From contig NC_062977.1 in the NCBI RefSeq assembly GCF_023078275.1, forward strand, positions 11,429,118 to 11,493,117: a stretch of 64,000 nucleotides of DNA, written 5' to 3'. Of this stretch, positions 46,346 to 57,900 are shown piece by piece; position 1 is the first letter of the stretch, and each line of letters opens with the position of its first letter. The notes under the pieces were generated by a model that made no database searches, was not told the origin of the DNA, and was given only the letters and a program-made list of their open reading frames with translations. This DNA comes from Leguminivora glycinivorella (lineage: Eukaryota; Arthropoda; Insecta; Lepidoptera; Tortricidae). The position numbers and the translations under genes were made by a program.

Positions 46346-48515
46346 ACGTGGGCCATTTTTTTCAAAGTTGTCCACCCCGTTTTTGGCTTGTCCCATACTT
46401 TTGATATAATATTTAGCGTATTTAAAGAGTCTAAACTAATGAAGACTATTTTTTATTCGAACCCAAATTTAGTTGACAGTAATTTACAATCTTCATTTAA
46501 ATTTTTATTATAATTATGTATTTGTTAAAAATTATAATGTGATAAAAAAATGGGCAATTTTTTGCTGTCCCACGTCAAATATCGTTTTTGTTATGGATTT
46601 TATTCTATAACTAATTGTACTAAATATTGATGACGGCATAATTTGAAAAGATTGAGTTATACGCTATTATGTTATAAAATATTTCATGTTAATAAATAAA
46701 CGTATTATTTAAAATTAAGTATAATTTGCCGAGACGGAATCTGGTATTTGTGGAATTTTCCATTCCGAAACCGCAGAATGACTGTTAAAATTAAAAGAAA
46801 GTTCCTAACAATTGGTAGCATTTTATTCAGCTTAACAAAATTAATTTAAAACTACTCAATACCGCCATCTTGCATTTGCCAGTTGCCGCCAAACACGCAT
46901 CAAAGTAGCTCGTACTCAGGGGTAACATTTTCTCATTCCACCTTCCGAAACCAAATTTGCGGGTAAATACGTAATATGCAACCTTTTAACATCGATTCCT
47001 AAAACAAAGCACTAATATTGAAATCAAATAAGCCAATTAAAAACAAGATTTGTGATTTTTTAATAAATAATTAAGTAAAATATCGCCGGAGGTAGCGTTC
47101 CGTTACTTCCGATCCGATACTAGATCGTTGGTTTCGTCAGGGGCGGCTCACTCCGCGATCCTTTCGCCGCGCTACAAGTACATGCCGGCGGCCGCGAGTT
47201 CGCGGCCCATTCAGTGGCGACGACCTTCGCGCGGCGCAATAGAATTCAATGTCGTCTGCACGTGCGCGGTCCGTTTGTTAATGTAGGTAAGAATTTAGAA
47301 TGGCGGCGTTTTGTAAACATCAAAGGAGTGAGCCTTCTGTACTTGTACTATTATATATTCTGTGGTTTCGTATAGGCGGAAAGAAAAACGTATCGGAATG
47401 GAAGTATAAAGCGGTATTCATGTGGTTTTAATGTGATGTTTTAGTTTAATTTGATTGCGGTAAATAAAAGAAAAACGTATGGGATTAAAACTAACTCATC
47501 TAAAATATGGTAATCAATCACGGATTAATTACACACTCCGGTTGTTTTAGTCATTATGCGCGATATGCTTTGGAGGTCTTAGGTACCCACGTTCAAGTGT
47601 AGACGAGACCTTAGCTTTCATCCGTTACCCATACAGTCAGATCCGTTACTGTCCCATGTTTCAAATAGTTTTATTTGCAAAAATTAAATACAATTTGTTA
47701 TTAAACTACGTTTCCGTTATTTTATATTGAAATAGTAACGTTTAAACTATTGATTACAAGTGATGGCATCCTATAAACTTGTGAAACAGTATAATTTCTT
47801 CATTTGTTATTTTAGAATGAATAATAAATAGAGGGCGGAATTGCTCATGGCAAAAATCAAACGTCAATCGAGTTGGAACGTTAAATTTTATCGACTATCG
47901 ATTGAACTGAAATTATCAGTATATTGAGTTGTTTTCGTCGTAAGTAAGACGAGGATACTTCTTTATCCATTTGTTGACTGTTTTTCGTTTTAGATTAACC
48001 ATTTTTTTTAAACGTTTTTGCAAGAGGACTAGTGACAAAAATGGTATTCAAATGTTATACAATTTACTTTTAATCTAGTCAAAGAGGTCAAAATCAAATG
48101 GTCGAATAGCTAATCAGAGGTAAAATAAAGGCAGAAATTTAAAAGACGACTGTTTTTATCGATAGCTGAAAATGTCGATAAAATTTAACGTTCCAACTCT
48201 ATTGACGTTTGATTTTTGCCATGAGCAATTCCGCCCTCTGAATTTATTAATAAACATATTGTAAAATTCCCAAACCTTTTATACTTACATTATCTGCGAT
48301 TAAATTTGGTTGCGGAACGGAACACTCGCTTCTCCTCAACTCAACAAAAACATATTTTTTTCATTAATTACTTAAAAGTCAAGTGAACCTTCTATATTTC
48401 ATATAAATTTATTTATTAAAGAATCTATAAAAATAGCTTTTAATAAATTTATGTCGGTTTCATTTTCATATCAACTTTTTTCGGGGGGGACAACTTTGAA
48501 TAAAATGGCCCACGT
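46346..48515. mobile_element. 2.2-kb inverted-repeat element
   Basis: The left end acgtgggccatttttttcaa, then agttgtccaccccg, matches the inverted right end ccccccgacaactttg...aaaatggcccacgt in about 40 bp with a few mismatches. It contains a CpG-rich stretch at about 47080-47330 and a complete nested MITE at 47830-48239. No protein is encoded. Confidence 0.65.
47830..48239. mobile_element. MITE with AGAGGGCGGAATTGC ends
   Basis: The left agagggcggaattgctcatg, then gcaaaaatcaaacgtcaat, recurs inverted on the right over more than 55 bp (attgacgtttgatttttgc, catgagcaattccgccctct). The element is 410 bp and non-coding, nested in the 46346-48515 element. Confidence 0.9.
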
Positions 48516-48907
48516 GCCTTAATTTCTATAAAATATTGTTTGGAGCATCAGGGACTTATGTTTAAAAGGAGTACCTATGCAAATGACATTAAGTATACCC
48601 TTAATTTAAACACATCGCGCGATTTCTATAGTGTACGGTACGAGTACGACCTCGGGCCTCACAATATCATAATTTCGTAACGCGATTACGAAGATCATTA
48701 TTTTTGAATTTTGCCGACGGCGGACGAGGCATAGTCAGGTATGAGAAGCGACGGATCGGCTGCGATTCAGACAACTCCCTCGAAACAAAAGAACGTCGAC
48801 GACAGAACGGAGGGAACTCACCCCGGCAATATAATCAGTTGCAGCGTGTCGGTACCCGGGCGGACGCGGACGCGGGCGCGGGCGCGTTATGTCGGCGCGG
48901 GTGTTCG

Positions 48908-51900
48908 TCAGAGCAGGGCGGCGCCGGCCTCGGCGCGCGAGTGCGGCAGCGGCGGCGCGGCGCGCCAGCGGTCGTCGCGCGGGTCGTACAGCTCCACGCT
49001 GGCCAGCGTGGGCCGCGCGCGGTAGAAGGCGCGCTGGCCGCCGCTCTCGCTGTCGCCGCCCGCCACCACCAGCACGCCCTCCGCCGCGCCCGCCGCGCAG
49101 CCCGCGCGAGCTTCCGACAGGCTGCATACTTCTTCCCACGAGTCCTGAAAAAATTCATAGTTAGCGTAAGAAGTGTTACACATATACCCGAACACGATCG
49201 CCCTGCAGTATCGGTGAGCACTCGTGACGGCGACAGAGGTGGTGTCCGATTACGACGGGCCTAGTTGTGTACCACCTGTATCAGTGTGCACTCACATCAC
49301 ATCTCGTGTGCGTGTGGATTGAGTGAGCACCTTCCGAAAATATGCTGATCATTTAGTAAAAGTTCTAAAACAATTGTAAAACGAATCTCTGAATTTGTAA
49401 AAAGATAAATCAAAAGATACAGTCATTAACATGTGCTCACTCAGTTCTCACAAACTACCAACGAAAACAGTGAATGTATTCATTTAACATATAATATTTA
49501 TTTATATACTAACATTTAGTAAAAAATATGCCAACCTACCTCTATAAATTTTAGATCACCTAGTTACGTATTTAATTTTTTACAAATAGTTTCTTATGCT
49601 CACTCAATCCTCACACTTTTGAAAAGCCGAATTTTGATGAAAAAAATAAGATTTAGACCGCTATTATATGTGTATAGTTTAGTAAAAGTGAAATGGGAAT
49701 TTGTAAAATACAAAACGAACCACTAACGTGTCAGGTTTTTTTATAATAAATTTTTGTAAGTGCTCACTCAGTCCACACGTTTTGAGAAAGTTAAAAATGT
49801 AAATATCTTAAGATTTGTAGCACCACAGACACTCGAAAGTACTTCAACATTTAGTAAAAATTTTTACTAAATATCCACCATCTAATATTTTATATTCGTT
49901 GTCTGGTTTTAAAGATATTCAGACATAACTTTTCTCATACAAATGTATCATGTAGGGTGACCACACTATGGCGGCTCCTTTCGGAAGGTGCTCACTCAAT
50001 CCACACGCACACCACATCTCACATCGTCGAAACTGAACCGCTCCGCGGAGGTGAACATCTAGCGGGGCGGCGCGTTGCCTTCGATGACGTTTAGGTGCAG
50101 CCCGGCTGTATAATGTCTGTACCGGTGAGTACTCACGTCGTCGAAGCTTCCACTCCACGGAGGTGAGCACTAGGTGCGGCGCGTTGCCGCTGATGACGTA
50201 GAGGTGGTGTCTAAACACTACAGGCCTAGTGGTACATATAACGTCTTTGATGTACTCACGTCGTCGAAGCTGTACCGCTCCACAGAGGTGAGCACCTGCT
50301 GGCGGGGCGCGTTGCCGCCGATGACGTAGAGATGGTGGCCGAGCACGACGGCGGCGGCCTGGCTGCGCTCGCGGCGCATGGGCGCCAGCGCCTGCCACGA
50401 GCGCGACGCGGGGTGGTAGCACAGCAGGTCGCGCGTGTGCCGCCAGCTGTGCGTGCACCCACCCACTACGTAGATCAGACCTGCGATATACCGAAAAGAT
50501 ATTTGTGAAAAGTCTGTAACAGTAGGTAGGAGGGTATAGATTTAGATTTCTTTATTTTATGATAAAAATTACACTATAAATTTGTTACATGCCAAAGTTA
50601 TGTTTATCTTCTCATCATGATCGTCAAAAATTACATTATGAATTGAAAATAATAAAATGAATAGTTTCTCCCAATAAGCATCGTCATTTACAAAGAGAAA
50701 TACACAAAGCACAATAAAATTAACAAATGAAATGAAACCAGAAGTCAGTGTAATCAAATGCATGCTATCACAAATTCAATTCCATGTACTCATTTACAGA
50801 GTACAGAGGGTTATCTAACAAAAGGTTTCTCAATTTGCGCTTAAATGCTTCGTCACATGGCTCATTCCTAAGATCGGCAGGTAAGTGTTCGAAGTAAGTA
50901 GGGCCAATGACACGCGGGTTCTTTCTTGAAAGTGCCATGCGACGGGGGACTGTTTTCAGACGGCCTGTAGCTCGAAGCTGTTTGCCCGGACAGGCAACGC
51001 GAGCAAATTGAGATATATTTTGCCTAACAAATAACAGTATATCAAACATATATTGTGAGTAGTGCGTCAATAATGACGTTTCACACATGGGCATCGGAAA
51101 ATTAGTCATGCATGATGGTGGTTGTACCTTTCGACCGGAAAATAACATTATATTTGATTTAGAATAATTGAGTATGAGACCATTCGCTGAAAACCATGAC
51201 TGCAATTGGTGGCAAGCATTATTAATTTTTAAAGCCAACTTGGTCATATTAGTAGAGCGGCGAGAGGGTCTCGGAAAAAGTTGATGTGACTGGAGAGTAT
51301 ACTGCTGACAATTGGTATCGTTGTGATCGGTAGACTTTACTGAGTACGAAATAATGACTTGTCGCATTCTCAGACTGTGGGGGGGTTAACTACGACGTCA
51401 CAAAGATCGCGGTCCCGGGTTTCAATTTTTTGCCAATTTGTCTAGAACCCCTTATCCAATTTTGAAAAATGAGGTGTTGATTGAAAGCGTATAACATGCT
51501 GATTAAGATTTCTTATAAGTGAAAAGTATAGATTTGTTAGTTATTTTTTAATTAACAATAATGCAAAAAATACTTTTTTCACGTTGGTTTCTTTTGCTGA
51601 AAATTCACTTTTTTATGAGAAATGTGATGAATTTCATGGCATTTTCCGATATATACTAAAATTAACTTTCAAATAAGGCCACATATACATACTTTTACTT
51701 ATATAATATTAAGGGTAATACCAAGTAATACCGTTTGAACTCAAACGACTTAGAGGTGCGGTTTTTTGACCCAGTAGGTATTAAAAAGTAATCTTAAAAT
51801 CAAAACGATTAGACTTCGGTCGTTATACACATTAAATCACTAAAATGAAGTTACCTTTAATGTTTTAGTAATTATAATCATTACTTTTAGCCACTTTTTT

Positions 51901-54900
51901 TCAGAACATAATTATTCGACAGAAGTCAAGATAACATTAAGAGCATATTTATTATTAATAATGCGTTATAAATATGAAATAGTTGTTGGGGTACACTTGT
52001 TAAGTACATGCAGCTCCTGCAAATACACTCAGTGTCAAAAAAATCACACATCTCAATCGTTTGCGTTAAAGCAGTATTGACCCACATATTAGAGAGCAGG
52101 GCGCGCAGGGCACCTCGTAACACTATGTGTGGCACTGAGGAACCAGTGAAGTCAGGTCTATGGATTGCTACACTGCGGTCCCGCTTGCACTACTCCGCCG
52201 GGGCTATTACCCTTAATATTATATAAGTAAAAGTATGACTATGTGGCCTTATTTGAAAGTTAATTTTAGTCTCTATCGGAAAATGCCATGAAATTCATCG
52301 ATTTTCTCATAAAAAAGGGCATTTTCACAAAAAGAAACCAGCGTGTATTCTTGATAAAATTACAAAAAATTAAACACAATAAAATCAACAAATAAAAGAA
52401 AAAATAACTTAAAACTAAACTCAAACCCTAGTTTTTCTTCCCCTGGCCCTCTGTGTAGCTTTCAGGCCAGAGAACAACCCATATTTGTCACCTTTACCTC
52501 CCCTTTTAAACTCGTCTAGGGTATCAAACCTAGGGAACCAGTCAAATTGAATCCCCGCTTTTTTTCTTTGTAACCACCGTAGACTGGCGATTATTGATTT
52601 TAAGAAAATGGTTGATATTGTTTCTTAAAGGACTTTAATTGTACTTTCAAATGATACCAATATTGATAGGTTACAATGAATAAGATTAGAGGTATATCTG
52701 CTTGAAACGAATTTTGCGCGAGGTGTAATTTGGTAGACGCCGAATGTATGGGAACGCGCGTCATGCGGTACTCCCCGCCTACAGGTATGTGCTTGTAGTT
52801 TGCTTATTTATTATCCGATCGTAGAAATTTCAAAAGCAACAGATAGCTTAATAATGTAGCTAAATGATTTATATAACATATTTTTTAGCTAAGTGGCCGT
52901 TTTCATTGCCTTTTTGAGTCACAAAAATAAAAAAAGAGAGTAAAAAAAAAAAGTATTTTTTGCATTATTGTTAATTAAAAAATAACTAACAAAACTATAC
53001 TTTTCACTTATAATAAATCTTAATCAGCATGTTATACGCTTTCAATCGACACCTCATTTTTCAAAATTGGATAAGGGGTTTTAGACAAATTGGCAAAAAA
53101 TTGAAACCCGGGACCGCGATCTTTGTGACGTCATAGTCATCTTATGGATCAATGATAGATCTGAAATAAACGAATTTTATTTTTTTATTTTTTTTTATAG
53201 TTAACCCCCCCACAGTCTGAGAATGCGACAAGTCATTATTTCGTACTCAGTAAAGTCTACTGATCACAACGATACCACTTGTCAGCAGTATACTCTCCAG
53301 TCACATCAACTTTAAAACTAGACGACTTTTTTCAATTCCGCCGCCTTACTATATGTACTTGAACCAACTAATTACATTCGTATCATCCGCAAACAATACA
53401 GGCAAGCCAGCTCCAAAATTCGATGGTAGGTCGTTCACAAATAATAAAAACAAGGTATTTCCGAGGGACGAACCCTGAGGAATACCGATATTTATGTATC
53501 CCACATCAGATTGGATTGACTTGCCGTCAGTGAGTAATTTCACGAGTTGCTTGCGGTCTGACAGGAATGAGGTATACAGTTCATGGGCAGTGCCTGTGAT
53601 TCCATACATTTTCAATTTTTCAAGGAGTAATTCGTGGCTAATGACGTCAAATGCCTTTGACAAGTCGCACAGTATTGCGGCAATTTTATCCTTATCGTCT
53701 AACCCTGGCATTATAGAATCGAATATCCTATACGTCGCGGTGGTTGTTGACATTTTTTGTCGGTATGCAAATTGGTTTTCCGTAAGTAGGTTATTCGATT
53801 CTATATGACTCATAAGGTGAGACGACAGGACCGATTCTACCTAGGGAATGCAATTACCGGTCGTTTTTCAAAACCGGTAATTTACCGACATAGCGTCGCA
53901 AAAACCGGTAAACCGGTAATTTCCCAGTTTTGATTTTATTTCATGAAAAATCAATATTTTCCGTCAAAATCGATAATTAAGTAGTTTTTTTAGTAGTGTT
54001 CATTAAACTACCACTTTCAAAAGACAAATATGATTAATGAAATCTTGAAAAAAGCAGGTTTTAGGACTTTGTTACAAAAAATAATAGTTATTTGTTATAC
54101 AAGGGGGCAAAGTTGTATTTTAACGCCGAGTGTGGAATTGAAAAACGAGCAAGTGAAAGGATTCTATAGTTGAACCACGAGCGAAGCGAGTGGTTCGAGA
54201 ATAGAATCCTGAACTTGCGAGTTTTTTAACACACGAGAAGTAAAATACATTTGCACCCGAGTGTAACACAAAACTTTTCCCCTCACTACAGCGAGGAAAC
54301 TACAACGCAAACAATGCGTTTATCACTGCTTCCAGTAGTTCCACAGGTGGTAAATTATCTTTATTACTAAGATTCACCTACTTTTAACAATTTTAAAGCA
54401 GTAAATTTGACTTTATTCAAGGTCAAATTACTTTACCCACTAGTGGATAAAATGCGTTTTTACCCGCTGGTATTGAAGGACAAAACACGTGTTTCCGAGC
54501 AAGTGAGGGGAAAATACATTTTAGATGCTAAATCTTACAATTAGCACTCATCTTCGATAAAATCAATAAAGATACTAGAAATCATCATATTATTCATATA
54601 AGTATCACGTATTTGTAATTGCGTAAAGGACAACTGCAGGACCCTGGTTCTTATATCCCACCAGAAACGTGCTGTGTTACACAGCAGATTATAATATGTC
54701 ACATGCTGGACTGGCAGATCCCGCAAAAACAGGCAAGTTTCGTCAAGGGCAAAGGTGCAAACAGATCCTAAATATACGTCCATTGATAGAGATGGCTTAT
54801 GAATTCAGTACTTCGATGATCCTCTGCTTCATCGACTATTGCAAAGCCTTTGACTGCATCGTTTTGTCATCAAGCATTTGGTAGCTTTCATTGAATTGAA

Positions 54901-57900
54901 ATTCCGTTGAAAAAGGAAACTGAATTAGCAGAGAACCTTCGAGCCCTTTTACTTTTGTAAAAGGTGTTGATAAGATTACCCGTCACCTGCCTTCGGTGAA
55001 TATGTCATCAGAAGAGCCTGCGGAAGCTGGGAGGGAAGAATCATCATTGGTGCGCACCAAAATAACGAATCTTTGATAGGCAGATAACACCAAATTTCTG
55101 GCCGCCAATGAAGCGGAAATGGTTGACAGCACTGGTAAAATGGAACGCATCAGTCTGGAAACGCATCTCAAGATCAACCACAGTAAAAACCAAGCTCATG
55201 GTGGTGGATTGTGGTAGGTAGATACAACACACAGGTGCTCTTAGGCCAGTAACAGTAGATGACTTCATATACTTCGGCGCAAACATCGACAATATCGGTT
55301 CTTCTGAAAAAGAAAATCAGAATACGCATAGGAATGGCCAAAAGAGTCCTAGCTACAAGGATTATCTCCATAAGTCTTGGTTCCTGAGAACCGTATGTCT
55401 CTAGAAAAACCAAAACCGGATTGGTTTACGCTCTAGTCTTCTCCATTTTCATCTAGTCTGAAAAAGGCTGCAACCGCATTGAGATTTTCGAGATGCGGTG
55501 CTAGATGAAGATTTTGCAAATACCCTGAATTGCCTTCCGTACAAATGTGTCTATCTTACGCGAATTGAAAATCAACACCAGGTTATCAACCATCTGTTTA
55601 CGTAGAATTTTGGAGTTTTTGGAGGGAAAAAGGCCACAACCTTGAGCAACTAATCATTACTGGCAAGGTTGATGGCTAACGATCCAGAGGTCGCAAGATG
55701 GACAGATGAGATCCTTTCTATCCTCTACACCCAACTTCAGAACCGGAACAGAAAGTCAGAATAAAACTGATTATATTGGGACTTCACGACCCTCAGCAAT
55801 GAAGATACAATGGCGAGGAGGACCCGGATCTTATTAAAGCTAATCAAATATTTAAATAACAATGAGTGAATTAATGGTCTTATCCTTCATTCGGGGTCTA
55901 AATTTGGAGTTTATAAACCCAACTGTGGATAGTGAACTGATTATCCACAGTCCAAACTTGTTGGTTTTATAGAAATCAGGTTTTTTTTTTTATCTTGGAA
56001 CCGACTATGCAGGCACGCACAGTGCAGGCAACAATACACGGACTCTAGCCGCTGCAAGAGCATGATGGATCTCCATACTCTCCATACGCCACGAAACATG
56101 TCGGCAGACATAATTGTACTTAGTACGTTTATGAAACGACAACCAGTCATCCCTCTCGCGCGTATTGACTGTCGACGTATTACAGTGGGTAAGATATAAC
56201 AGACGTGTTTTCAATACCACAATATATACAAAAAATAAACGTTTTCATGTAGAAAACGAATTCTTACTAAATAAAGTGATTACCAGAAGTATCTACAAGT
56301 GTTTATTTACGAAGAAACAGCGACAGGAGTGCTTTTTGTAGTAATTTTAAATTTCGGTAAAAAACCGGTTTTTGAGTATATTTACCGGTAATTTACCGAA
56401 CCCAAATTTGGCAAAATTACCGGGAAACCGGTAAACCGGTTTACCGGTTTGCATTCCCTAATTCTACCATTTTAGAGATTGTGGGTACTATTGTAATAGG
56501 CCTATAGTTATAGATGATGAACTTGAAATTGAGCATGACATTAGAAATTAGAGAAATTACAGAAGCTACTGTGGTGATGTTTGGTATTTACAAGGGCCAC
56601 AGAATGTAATAGCTTCATAATGCACGATCCCGTACCTGGGCTCGCGTATGTTTCCAGAGCTGGTCCACTCGTGGGCGGCAGGATCCTACACCTCTGCAGA
56701 CGCGCCAATGTCCGACCCTTACCCTCCGGATATCTATAGATGTCCCGTTTCCGCACTTGAGGCTAAAACAGATGGCAATAGATACCTTCATAGTGCACGA
56801 CTCCCATCCCGAACCTGGGCTCGGGCATGCGGCCGGCGCCGGTCCACTCGTCGGCGGCGGGGTCGTACACCTCGACGGAGGCGCCCATGTCCGAGCCCAC
56901 CCAGCCGCCGAACGCGTACAGGTGCCCGTTCATGCCCGTCAGACCGAACTCGCTGCGGGCTTCCTTCATGGGAGCTATGTTGGACCATTTGTTCGTCTGA
57001 AAAAAGACAAATCAGTTACGAATTCCATAGATTCCGACTGACGTGATGCCGCTCATTTGTATGGAACAACCAAATTTTTTTTCGCGATTTTAGCATTGGT
57101 CCCATAGTAAAAGTTGTTCATTATGATCGCAAAAGTCACTATGCTTATGGCTGGTCCTATTTATTTCACCCTGTATTTAATAGACGACCCCATACTACAA
57201 GATTGTGAGATTACCGTGGGGTCATAGACCTCGCCGTTGGCCAGTATCTGGCTGCCCTGCTCGCCGCCGACGGCGTACACGCGCCCGCCCAGCGTGGCCA
57301 CGCCCGGCTGAATGCGAGCTATGCCCATCGGCGCCTGCTCTTCCCATTCTCTGGAACAATACATGCTCTTGCTCATACACCTTGATCAAGGTACTCAGTA
57401 AAACTTTGTGCAAATTTTAGTACTCCAGTAAAATTTTTGTGACCTCACCATCATTCATTAGATGAATGTTTAATTATAATTAACTATAAGTGATCCAAAC
57501 TATCCAAGGTTGATTTTACGGAACCATTTTGTTTTTTTCCTAACTTTAACTTTTGATGGACAAGTTGAATTGAATTTTTAAAATTAAATGGCCTCAGTCC
57601 ATTGGTGGGACTATTTTGCCAGTGTCAAGGTAATATAAGCAAATTGTTATTGATTTTTGTACGGTAAGTACGACAGTGTTCGGTAGTTGGCACTTGTAAA
57701 TTGATAGCTAGATTTTACAAGGGCACGTGGACTATCGGCCGTTGACGACAAATAAATGGCTAAACGCGTTTCGAGATTCATTCTCCATCAGCTTCTCACT
57801 ATAACATTAGTTTACTGCATAATAAGCTATCGATATTACACTTTAAACTACATTAATGAGCAAAAGAAGGAGAAATTATTCACTATACGATACCGCTAAG

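Larger units (their letters stand above)
53842..56460. mobile_element. hAT-type non-autonomous element, 2.6 kb
   Basis: The ends TAGGGAATGCAA and TTGCATTCCCTA are inverted. Both are followed inward by repeated accggt/ttaccggt motifs. The direct repeat ATTCTACC flanks the element at 53834-53841 and 56461-56468, the 8-bp target duplication of hAT elements. Removing the element and one repeat restores the LINE frame (ISKMVESVLSSHL). The interior holds a dispersed repeat (54078-54545) and a decayed LINE fragment on + (54690-55860). No hAT transposase is seen. Confidence 0.9.

Noticed and set aside
48704..49264. 186-codon plus-strand frame and several other frames near 49 kb
   Set aside because: They are shadow frames of the very GC-rich last exon of IPP on the minus strand, which has the kelch pattern and correct splice phase.
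53349..53813. Host reverse transcriptase-like gene
   Set aside because: The frame is one third of a 5'-truncated LINE broken by two insertions, with its other parts located on either side.
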